From contig CAZYBO010000002.1 in NCBI GenBank assembly GCA_964645205.1, forward strand, positions 1 to 64,000: a stretch of 64,000 nucleotides of DNA. Reading direction: 5' to 3'. Numbering within the stretch: position 1 is the stretch's first letter; each line of letters starts with the position of its first letter. Under the pieces are notes generated by a model. It was not told the DNA's origin and did no database searches. It worked only from the letters and a program-made list of their open reading frames with translations. Positions 33,063-41,645 of the stretch are shown here, piece after piece. Both the position numbers and the translations under genes were made by a program. The stretch comes from CAZYBO01 sp964645205 (GTDB lineage: Bacteria > Pseudomonadota > Alphaproteobacteria > Rickettsiales > SXRF01).

Positions 33063-33411
33063 TTGCTGTGTGTGTTCCTGTGGATAAGTCCTGTAGGACG
33101 CTCTGCGCTAAAATTGTATGGTTTGTTATCCCCGATCTCCATCTTTTTATTCTCGCCCTGTCCACATGTGGAAAAGTTTTACGGCCTATTGTTGGAAGCG
33201 TGCATAAAGGTAGAAATACGTAAGCTATCAACGTTATGCACCGATACACTCCCTCTTTTTATTACAACAGGATGTAAAATCCATCCCTTTTACTGTACAC
33301 TTCCCGCCTTTAGCTGCGCCGCCTGTGCAATCAATCGTGGACAAAATTCTATCCCCACTATAGGCACTACCTACTATAACTACATTCCTAATTTATATAT
33401 TTATTAAGTTT
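33063..33411. other. Candidate chromosomal replication origin (oriC)
   Basis: This 349-nt gap has no gene. It holds one perfect DnaA box (TTATCCACA on the minus strand, 33079-33087), an 8/9 match (TTTTCCACA, minus, 33167-33175) that abuts a palindrome TCCACATGTGGA (33161-33172), and further 7/9 matches at 33126-33134, 33158-33166, 33337-33345 and 33349-33357. The right edge (33388-33411) is almost pure A/T, suiting an unwinding element. oriC lies beside hemE in Caulobacter. Genes diverge on both sides. Confidence 0.75.
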
Positions 33412-34446
33412 ATGAGTAAGAAAATTCTCCTTTCGGCATATCAGGGTAATCAGGTGGAACGAGTTCCTTTCTGGTTTATGCGCCAAGCGGGACGTTCTTT
33501 GCCTGAGTATCGGGCATTACGCGCGACGACGAAAGGATTTCTCGATTTTTGTTATACACCGGACAAGGCATCGGAAGCGACCTTGCAGCCGGTTCGTCGT
33601 TTCGGCATGGATGGAGCGATTATCTTTTCCGACATACTCGTAGTACCGCATGCGCTTGGTATGGATGTGCAGTTCAAGGAAGGCGAAGGCCCCCTGCTTG
33701 TGCCGGTGCGTACGCAAAAGGAGCTTGGCAGACTCGATGTTTCTCAGCTTACGGCAAAACTTGCCCCCGTCTATGAGGCGCTGAAGAAAACCAAGTCGGC
33801 TATGCCGGAGGAAACGTCGCTCATCGGGTTCGTCGGCGCGCCGTGGACACTGGCCTGTTATGCGGTGGCGGGAAAAAGTGATCAGGCGTTTGAAGGCGTG
33901 AAAACGATAGCACGCGAGGATCGCGCGTTTTTTTCCGCGCTGATCGAATTATTTTCGGAAGCGGTTATTCGGCATGCCGTAAACCAGGTGGAGGCGGGTG
34001 CGGAAATCATCCAACTTTTCGATTCATGGGCGGGCGTGCTGAACCCGCAGGAATATGACGATTGGGTACTTACTCCCGCTAAGAAAATCATTGCCGCCAT
34101 TAAAACGGCACATCCGCACGTGCCGGTGATAGGCTTCCCGCGCATGGTGGGGGAAAAATGCGAGGCGTATGCGAAGCAGGCAAAGCCCGATGCCGTGAGT
34201 TTCGACAATTCGGTATCGCTGGGCTGGGTGCGCGACCATTTGCAGCCGCATTGCATCGTGCAGGGCAACCTCGATAACGAACTTCTCGCCGACGACAGGG
34301 ATGGGATGCTGAAACAGGCCGCCGAGATTGTCGCTACCCTAGGGCATAAAACTTTTGTGTTTAATTTGGGACATGGTATCTTGCCGCGCACGCCGATAGA
34401 TAATATCCAAGCCTTATGTGATTTTCTCAAAGCCCAGCGCCACTAG
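33412..34446 (+). CDS. hemE: Uroporphyrinogen decarboxylase
   Basis: HemE removes four carboxyl groups from uroporphyrinogen III in heme synthesis. The 344-residue protein starts with RVPFWFMRQAGRSLPEYR, the family signature, and has ALGMDVQFKEGEGP, FVGAPWTLACYAV and FDSWAGVLNPQEYDDWV. No clear Shine-Dalgarno sequence precedes the ATG in the AT-rich leader. hemH follows after 2 nt. Confidence 0.97.
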   Translation: MSKKILLSAYQGNQVERVPFWFMRQAGRSLPEYRALRATTKGFLDFCYTPDKASEATLQPVRRFGMDGAIIFSDILVVPHALGMDVQFKEGEGPLLVPVRTQKELGRLDVSQLTAKLAPVYEALKKTKSAMPEETSLIGFVGAPWTLACYAVAGKSDQAFEGVKTIAREDRAFFSALIELFSEAVIRHAVNQVEAGAEIIQLFDSWAGVLNPQEYDDWVLTPAKKIIAAIKTAHPHVPVIGFPRMVGEKCEAYAKQAKPDAVSFDNSVSLGWVRDHLQPHCIVQGNLDNELLADDRDGMLKQAAEIVATLGHKTFVFNLGHGILPRTPIDNIQALCDFLKAQRH

Positions 34447-34448
34447 CC

Positions 34449-35489
34449 ATGAAAACTGCCGTCGTTTTATTCAATCTGGGAGGACCTGACAGCCTTAGTG
34501 CGGTGAAGCCGTTCCTGTTCAACCTGTTCAGCGATCCGGCGATCATCCAACTTCCGCAACCGCTGCGTTACATCGTGGCGAAGCTGATTTCATGGCGACG
34601 CGCAGGCAAGGCGCGTGCGATTTACCAGCAGATGGGCGGCAAGTCGCCGATTCTGGATTTAACCTCCGCGCAGGCCGATGCGCTTGAGCAGCTTCTCAAG
34701 AAAAAAGGCGAATATAAAACCTTCGTTTGCATGCGTTACTGGAACCCGATGAGCGAAACGGTCGTCAAGAATGTGAACGCCTACCAGCCCGACCGCATCA
34801 TCCTGCTGCCGCTCTATCCGCAATTCTCCACCACTACCACCGGATCATCGCTGGCAGACTGGGAACTGGCCGCGAAGAAGGCCGGCCTTACCGCGCCTAC
34901 GACCTCCATTTGCTGCTATCCCACCGAGCGCAGCCTGATCGCCGCGCATGTGAAGCTGATCAAGGATGTTTATTGGAAAGCCGCCGAGCACGGCCAGCCG
35001 CGCCTACTTTTCTCCGCGCACGGGTTGCCGGAAAAAATCATCAAGGCAGGCGATCCGTACCAGTCGCAGGTGGAAAAGACCGTGGCGGCCATCGTGCAGA
35101 TTCTGTGCATCGACGGGCTGGATTATTCCGTGTGCTACCAGAGCCGCGTGGGTCCCATGCAGTGGATCAAGCCCTCCACCGAGGAAGAGATCGAACGCGC
35201 CGCCAAAGACCAGGTGCCGGTAGTAATCGTGCCGGTGGCGTTCGTGTCGGAACATTCGGAAACGCTGGTCGAGCTGGATATAGAATACCGCAAGCTCGCA
35301 GAATCGCATAATATTCCCGGCTATTACCGCGTGCCGGCACTTGGTACGGAGCCGTATTTCATCGAAGGGTTGGCCGATCTCTGCCTCGCTAATACGGAAA
35401 AACAAAAATCCTTCTGCTCGCCCGATTACACGAAATGCCCGTGCCTGTCTGCGAATGCGGTCAGTGAGGATTTGGCTCATGCAGCCTGA
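34449..35489 (+). CDS. hemH: Ferrochelatase
   Basis: HemH inserts Fe2+ into protoporphyrin IX. The 346-residue protein has LFNLGGPDSLSAVKPFLFNLFSD at the N-terminus, MRYWNPM, LLPLYPQFSTTTTGSS, the catalytic His in LLFSAHGLPEK and PVAFVSEHSETLVELD with the conserved Glu. The C-terminal Cys cluster (FCSPDYTKCPC) could bind an iron-sulfur cluster as in some relatives. Its end overlaps hemJ by 11 nt. Confidence 0.97.
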   Translation: MKTAVVLFNLGGPDSLSAVKPFLFNLFSDPAIIQLPQPLRYIVAKLISWRRAGKARAIYQQMGGKSPILDLTSAQADALEQLLKKKGEYKTFVCMRYWNPMSETVVKNVNAYQPDRIILLPLYPQFSTTTTGSSLADWELAAKKAGLTAPTTSICCYPTERSLIAAHVKLIKDVYWKAAEHGQPRLLFSAHGLPEKIIKAGDPYQSQVEKTVAAIVQILCIDGLDYSVCYQSRVGPMQWIKPSTEEEIERAAKDQVPVVIVPVAFVSEHSETLVELDIEYRKLAESHNIPGYYRVPALGTEPYFIEGLADLCLANTEKQKSFCSPDYTKCPCLSANAVSEDLAHAA

Positions 35490-35922
35490 ACTGTATCACT
35501 GGCTGAAAGCCCTGCATATTATTGCCGTGATCGCGTGGATGGCCGGGATGCTCTATTTGCCGCGCCTGTTCGTCTATCACAGCAAGGTTGCGCCCGGAAG
35601 CGAAGCGTCCGAGCTGTTCAAGGTCATGGAGCGCAAGCTGCTGCGCCTCATTATCAACCCCGCCATGATCGCTACGTGGATTTTAGGCCTGTGGCTTGCT
35701 TACACCATCAACGCCTTCGACCCGGTCAACGGCAAGTGGCTGCATGCGAAAATGGGGTTGCTGGTGCTGATGCAGATTGCCCACGCCCTGATGTCACGGC
35801 ACCGTAAGGCTTTCTTCCGCGACGAACGCCCGAAATCCGAGCGTTATTTCCGCATTTTCAATGAAGTACCCGCAGTGCTGATGGTGGGCATCGTATTGCT
35901 GGTGGTGCTCAGGCCATTTTAG
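35479..35922 (+). CDS. hemJ: Protoporphyrinogen IX oxidase HemJ
   Basis: The 147-residue membrane protein with about four helices starts MQPELYHWLKALHIIAVIAWMAGMLYLPRLFVYH, including the heme-ligand His region, and contains KLLRLIINPAMIATWILGLWL and WLHAKMGLLVLMQIAHALMSR. HemJ oxidises protoporphyrinogen IX just before ferrochelatase. The ATG at 35479 lies inside the hemH end; the longer open frame is a shadow. Confidence 0.94.
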   Translation: MQPELYHWLKALHIIAVIAWMAGMLYLPRLFVYHSKVAPGSEASELFKVMERKLLRLIINPAMIATWILGLWLAYTINAFDPVNGKWLHAKMGLLVLMQIAHALMSRHRKAFFRDERPKSERYFRIFNEVPAVLMVGIVLLVVLRPF

Positions 35923-36110
35923 GCGATTTTGCTGACTGAGAGGGTATTTCATGCATAAAACCCTTGACGGTTTCTACCCAATCGGTTAATTTTCGGGCTA
36001 CGGGGGCTTTTTAGAGCCTCACCTAATTTGTTCGTACGCGAACGTTTGGCCCCCTCTCCTTATTCGTCGTTCCTTCCTTTCCCTTTTCCAACCTCCATTT
36101 GTTTATTTAT
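35923..36110 (+). promoter_or_regulatory. rho promoter and leader
   Basis: The 188-nt gap before rho has TTGACG (35964-35969) 17 nt from TAATTT, a weak promoter candidate. A GTTCG-TACG-CGAAC hairpin (36030-36043) and a long C/T-rich, G-poor stretch (about 36048-36098) follow. C-rich unstructured RNA is what Rho binds, so the leader suits Rho autoregulation. No Shine-Dalgarno sequence is visible before the ATG. Confidence 0.4.
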
Positions 36111-37496
<1,386 letters not shown>

Positions 37497-37504
37497 AAGT
37501 CGCG

Positions 37505-37942
37505 ATGCCGGTTATTTACACCTATCGCAAGGCGCTCAGGAAAAGCCCGGTTTCCTACTTTTTTCTTCTGGTGGGCGTCGGCACCATGGCTTGCGTCACC
37601 CTGATCCCTTCATCTGAATTTCCGGCCGCTAACGTCTGGGTGTTTTGGATAGCGGTGTTGTTTACGCTGGCCATGCTGCATGCGCTGATTTCCAATTACC
37701 GCGGTGAGCTGGTGCTGGATGCCGATACGCTTTCGTGGAGCTGCAGCGGGTTTTCGCAGAAAACTACTCGGATTTCTCTGGATGCGCTGGCGGAAATCCA
37801 TATCTGGGACGCGTGGTTCGACGTGGTCACGCAAGACGGCAGGCGCCACTCCATACCGGGAATATGCCAACCCTCTAATAATCATGAATTTATTTCCCAT
37901 ATCGCCCAGTTGCGCCCGGACGTGAAAATCACCCGGAAATAA
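37505..37942 (+). CDS. Hypothetical membrane protein with PH-like C-terminus
   Basis: The 145-residue protein has two membrane helices (about residues 17-33 and 44-64) and a soluble C-terminal part (ELVLDADTLSWSCSGFSQKTTRISLDALAEI) whose pattern recalls bacterial PH-like domains. I do not recognise a named family. It lies 8 nt after rho and may share its transcript. Confidence 0.65.
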   Translation: MPVIYTYRKALRKSPVSYFFLLVGVGTMACVTLIPSSEFPAANVWVFWIAVLFTLAMLHALISNYRGELVLDADTLSWSCSGFSQKTTRISLDALAEIHIWDAWFDVVTQDGRRHSIPGICQPSNNHEFISHIAQLRPDVKITRK

Positions 37943-38025
37943 CGAGGCTATGTAGTACATAAAAATATTTTATATCAATGGATTATATTAATCGTGATCC
38001 ATCCCGCCATGGGCTTGAATTATCA

Positions 38026-38040
38026 TTAACTTGGCCTTAA
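38026..38040. promoter_or_regulatory. CtrA-like site TTAA-N7-TTAA upstream of mdh
   Basis: TTAA-CTTGGCC-TTAA lies 50 nt before the mdh start codon. It matches the CtrA core exactly, but about one such match is expected by chance in 64 kb, so this is only a candidate. Confidence 0.25.
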
Positions 38041-38090
38041 GTAAGACCCCGTATGCTTAAGCTCCCCATTCTCAGCAAAAGGAATATGCT

Positions 38091-39056
38091 ATGACCGCTC
38101 GTAAAAAAATCGCACTTATCGGCGCCGGTATGATCGGCGGTACGCTTGCCCACCTCGCCGAACTCAAAAACCTCGGTGACGTGGTGCTGTTCGACATTGC
38201 CGAAGGCCTGCCGCAGGGCAAGGCGCTCGATATTTCGCAAAGCTCGGCGATTGATGGTGCGGACGTGCATCTTAAGGGTACCAACGATTACAAAGACATC
38301 GCAGGCGCCGACGTGGTGATCGTCACCGCAGGCGTGCCGCGCAAGCCCGGCATGAGCCGCGACGATCTCGTTTCCATCAACACCGGCATCATCAAAACCG
38401 TAGGCGAGAACATCAAGCAGCATGCGCCGAATGCTTTCGTCATCGTCATCACCAACCCGCTCGACGCGATGGTATGGGTGATGCAGAAAGTCTCCGGCCT
38501 GCCCGCGCACAAGGTGGTGGGTATGGCAGGCGTCCTCGATTCCTCGCGCTTCGCCTATTTCCTTTCCGAAGCGCTGAACGTATCGATTTCCGATATTAAC
38601 GCTTTCGTTCTCGGCGGTCACGGCGATACGATGGTACCGGTGGTGGATTACACCACGATCGCTGGTATCCCATTGCCGCAATTCGTGAAAATGGGTTGGC
38701 TGAAGCAGGAAAAACTCGACCAGATCATCCAGCGCACGCGTGATGGCGGCGCGGAAATCGTCGGGCTGCTTAAAACCGGCTCGGCCTATTACGCACCTGC
38801 AGCATCGGCGATCCGTATGGCTGAGGCCTATCTTTACGACAAGAAACGCATCCTCCCCTGCGCCGCGCATTTGAACGGTCAGTACGGCGTAAAGGACCTT
38901 TATGTCGGCGTTCCCACCGTGATCGGCGCGGGCGGCGTGGAGAAAATTGTTGAAATTTCTCTCAATCAGGAGCAGAAAGCCATGTTCGACAAGTCGGTAG
39001 AGGCAGTACGCGGGCTTTGCGCCGGTATCAAGCTCGACCAGAACAAGGCGGCATGA
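38091..39056 (+). CDS. mdh: Malate dehydrogenase
   Basis: Mdh interconverts malate and oxaloacetate with NAD. The 321-residue lactate/malate dehydrogenase-type protein has the dinucleotide loop IGAGMIGGTLAHL, the active-site loop VTAGVPRKPGMSRDDLVSIN, VITNPLDAMVW and VLGGHGDTMVP with the catalytic His. AAGGAA stands 8 nt before the ATG. It heads the TCA block, followed by a repeat-bearing gap and sucC. Confidence 0.97.
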   Translation: MTARKKIALIGAGMIGGTLAHLAELKNLGDVVLFDIAEGLPQGKALDISQSSAIDGADVHLKGTNDYKDIAGADVVIVTAGVPRKPGMSRDDLVSINTGIIKTVGENIKQHAPNAFVIVITNPLDAMVWVMQKVSGLPAHKVVGMAGVLDSSRFAYFLSEALNVSISDINAFVLGGHGDTMVPVVDYTTIAGIPLPQFVKMGWLKQEKLDQIIQRTRDGGAEIVGLLKTGSAYYAPAASAIRMAEAYLYDKKRILPCAAHLNGQYGVKDLYVGVPTVIGAGGVEKIVEISLNQEQKAMFDKSVEAVRGLCAGIKLDQNKAA

Positions 39057-39061
39057 AGGAA

Positions 39062-39145
39062 GCGGTCAGCGACCAGTGGTCGGTGGCCGGTTAGAAAAGA
39101 AACGGTTTAGAATTTATTGATCGCTGGCCGCTGGCCGCCGGTCAC
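39062..39145. repeat. GGCC/GGTC-rich repeat between mdh and sucC
   Basis: Two related G/C-rich stretches (39062-39093 and 39118-39145) of GGTC, GGCC and CCGGT words, with a perfect GACCAGTGGTC palindrome in the first, flank an AT-rich core. It may be a dispersed intergenic repeat or an mRNA structure that separates mdh from sucCDAB expression. Confidence 0.4.
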
Positions 39146-39162
39146 AAGGGAGCAAAGCGACC

Positions 39163-40335
39163 ATGAATATACATGAGTACCAAGCCAAGCAGATTTTAGG
39201 AAAATACGGCGTGCCCGTGCCGCGCGGCAGCGTGGCCTACACCCCGCATGAAGCGGTGCAGGCAGCACAAGGGCTGGGCGGTAAGCTCTGGGTAGTCAAA
39301 TCGCAGATCCACGCAGGTGGCCGCGGCAAGGGCGGTGGCGTGAAGCTCGCCAAGTCGCTGGACGAAGTGGAATCGCTCGCCAAGACCATGATCGGCATGA
39401 CGCTGGTCACGCACCAGACCGGGCCGGAAGGCAAGCTGGTCAAGCGCGTCTATGTCGAAGAAGGCACGAGCATCAAAAAAGAATTATACTTAAGCCTGCT
39501 GGTTGACCGCGCCACCTCTCGCGTTACGTTCGTCGTGTCGGCGGAAGGCGGCGTGGAAATCGAAGAAGTCGCCGCGCACCATCCCGAAAAGATCATCAAG
39601 GTGGAAATCGATCCGGCAGCCGGTATGCAGCCGTTCCACAGCCGCAAGCTGGCGTTCGGCCTGAAACTGCCGAAAGAGCTGCACGGCAAGTTCGAGCATT
39701 TCGCTACCACGATTTACCATGCGTTCATCGATACCGACGCCTCCCAGCTCGAAATCAACCCGCTGGTCATCACCGGCGAAGGCGAATTGAAAGCGCTCGA
39801 CGCGAAAATGAATTTCGACGAGAACGCCCTTTTCCGCCACGGCTACATCCACGAACTGCGCGACCCGGATGAAGAAGATCCGCTGGAGCAGAAAGCCGCC
39901 AAGTTCGGCCTGTCCTATGTGAAGATGGACGGCAATATCGGCTGCATGGTCAACGGCGCAGGCCTTGCCATGGCAACCATGGACATCATCAAGCTCTATG
40001 GCGGCACGCCCGCTAACTTCCTCGACGTCGGCGGCGGCGCAAACCGCGAAAAGGTAGGCGAAGCGTTCAAGCTCATCCTCTCCGACCCCAACGTGGAAGG
40101 TATTTTAGTCAACATCTTCGGCGGCATCATGCGCTGCGACATCATCGCAGAAGGCATCATCACCGCCGCACGCGAAGTGAACCTGCACGTCCCGCTGGTC
40201 GTGCGCTTAGAAGGCACCAACGTGGAACTCGGCAAGAAAATGCTGGCCTCCTCCGGCCTTGCTATCGTGCCTGCTGATAATCTGGGCGACGCCGCTGAGA
40301 AAATTGTCGGCGCCGTTAAAAGAAAGGCTGCATAA
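39163..40335 (+). CDS. sucC: Succinate-CoA ligase beta subunit
   Basis: The 390-residue ATP-grasp subunit forms an alpha-beta complex with SucD that makes ATP or GTP from succinyl-CoA. It starts MNIHEYQAKQILGKYGVPVPRG and has VVKSQIHAGGRGKGGGVKL and VNIFGGIMRCDIIAEGII. sucD starts 1 nt after its stop. Confidence 0.97.
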   Translation: MNIHEYQAKQILGKYGVPVPRGSVAYTPHEAVQAAQGLGGKLWVVKSQIHAGGRGKGGGVKLAKSLDEVESLAKTMIGMTLVTHQTGPEGKLVKRVYVEEGTSIKKELYLSLLVDRATSRVTFVVSAEGGVEIEEVAAHHPEKIIKVEIDPAAGMQPFHSRKLAFGLKLPKELHGKFEHFATTIYHAFIDTDASQLEINPLVITGEGELKALDAKMNFDENALFRHGYIHELRDPDEEDPLEQKAAKFGLSYVKMDGNIGCMVNGAGLAMATMDIIKLYGGTPANFLDVGGGANREKVGEAFKLILSDPNVEGILVNIFGGIMRCDIIAEGIITAAREVNLHVPLVVRLEGTNVELGKKMLASSGLAIVPADNLGDAAEKIVGAVKRKAA

Positions 40336-40336
40336 C

Positions 40337-41221
40337 ATGTCAATTCTCGTCAATAAAAACACCAAGGTCATCTGCCAGGGCATCACCGGGCGCGAAGGCA
40401 CGTACCACTCCGAGCAAGCCGTTGCGTACGGCACGAAGATGGTCGGCGGCGTTACTCCCGGCAAGGGCGGCACGTCGCATATCGACCTGCCCGTATTCGA
40501 CACGGTGGAAGAAGCCAAAGCGAAAACCGGCGCGAACGCATCCGTCATTTACGTTCCGCCGAAATTTGCCGCCGACGCGATTTTAGAAGCAATCGACGCG
40601 CAGATCGAACTGGTGGTGTGCATCACCGAAGGCATCCCCGTGCTCGACATGGTGAAGGTAAAGCGTGCGCTTTCGGGCAGCAAAAGCCGCCTGATCGGGC
40701 CGAACTGCCCCGGCATCATTACGCCTGGCGAATGCAAGATCGGCATCATGCCCGGCCATATCCACAAAAAAGGCAAGATCGGCATTGTCTCGCGTTCCGG
40801 CACGCTCACCTATGAAGCGGTGGCGCAGACCTCTGCTGAAGGTCTGGGACAATCCACCTGTGTGGGCATCGGCGGCGACCCGGTCAACGGCACCAACTTC
40901 ATCGATTGCATTGAGCTGTTCCTTGCCGACCCCGAAACGCAAGCTATCGTCATGATCGGAGAAATCGGCGGCGATGCGGAAGAGCAGGCGGCGGAATTCA
41001 TCAAGCAGAGCAAAGTGAAGAAACCCATCGTCGGCTTCATCGCAGGCCGCACGGCTCCCCCGGGACGCCGCATGGGTCACGCAGGCGCAATCGTCTCCGG
41101 CGGCAAAGGCGGCGCGGACGACAAAATCGAAGCCATGAAATCGGCCGGCATCACGGTATCGGATTCGCCGTCGGCGATCGGTATCACCATGTCGCAATTG
41201 CTGAAGAAAAAAGCGGCGTAA
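40337..41221 (+). CDS. sucD: Succinate-CoA ligase alpha subunit
   Basis: The 294-residue product has the CoA-binding VICQGITGREGTYHSEQAVAYG, IGPNCPGIITPGECKIGIMPGHI and the phosphohistidine loop GRTAPPGRRMGHAGAIVSGG. The ATG at 40337 directly follows sucC; the longer open frame overlaps the sucC 3' end and is not used. Confidence 0.97.
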   Translation: MSILVNKNTKVICQGITGREGTYHSEQAVAYGTKMVGGVTPGKGGTSHIDLPVFDTVEEAKAKTGANASVIYVPPKFAADAILEAIDAQIELVVCITEGIPVLDMVKVKRALSGSKSRLIGPNCPGIITPGECKIGIMPGHIHKKGKIGIVSRSGTLTYEAVAQTSAEGLGQSTCVGIGGDPVNGTNFIDCIELFLADPETQAIVMIGEIGGDAEEQAAEFIKQSKVKKPIVGFIAGRTAPPGRRMGHAGAIVSGGKGGADDKIEAMKSAGITVSDSPSAIGITMSQLLKKKAA

Positions 41222-41238
41222 CAGCATAGAGGCCAGCT

Positions 41239-41622
41239 ATGTCCGACATTAAAGAGCAGGCAAAAAGGGCTAAGGCGATTGCCTTGAAGATCAGCACGGG
41301 GCTTTATCTGGTCACCGACGAAAAGTGCAAAGAAAAAGCCCCGGATTTGTATCCGGCCTTAATTGAATCCGGCCTTATGCTCGATGCGGGTCCGGGAAAA
41401 GCAGTGCTTAGCAACGGCGTAGGCCTATGCGTGGAAAATGGGCCTGTTTATGCCATAGCTGCCAGCCTAAACGAGTATATGCACGATATTCCGGCAAAAT
41501 TGAAAGAGCTGGGCATAGAGTATTACCGTGACGGTGCAGAAATCACGAGCCAGCAAGCCAAGGCAGAGTTGCACCGGCGCGGCCTGACATTAGATGCAGG
41601 TCTAGCGACGGTGCGTGGATAA
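41239..41622 (+). CDS. Hypothetical protein embedded in the suc operon
   Basis: The 127-residue soluble protein has no signal peptide. Its first half is rich in Lys, Ala and Glu (IKEQAKRAKAIALKISTGLYLVTDEKCKEKAPDLYPALIESG), and the last part (TSQQAKAELHRRGLTLDAGLATVRG) looks helical. I recognise no family. It has an AGAGG ribosome-binding site and sits 17 nt after sucD and 23 nt before sucA on the same strand, so it must be expressed with them. A link to TCA enzymes is suggested only by position. Confidence 0.7.
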   Translation: MSDIKEQAKRAKAIALKISTGLYLVTDEKCKEKAPDLYPALIESGLMLDAGPGKAVLSNGVGLCVENGPVYAIAASLNEYMHDIPAKLKELGIEYYRDGAEITSQQAKAELHRRGLTLDAGLATVRG

Positions 41623-41645
41623 TAGCAAAAAATCGCAGGAAGATT

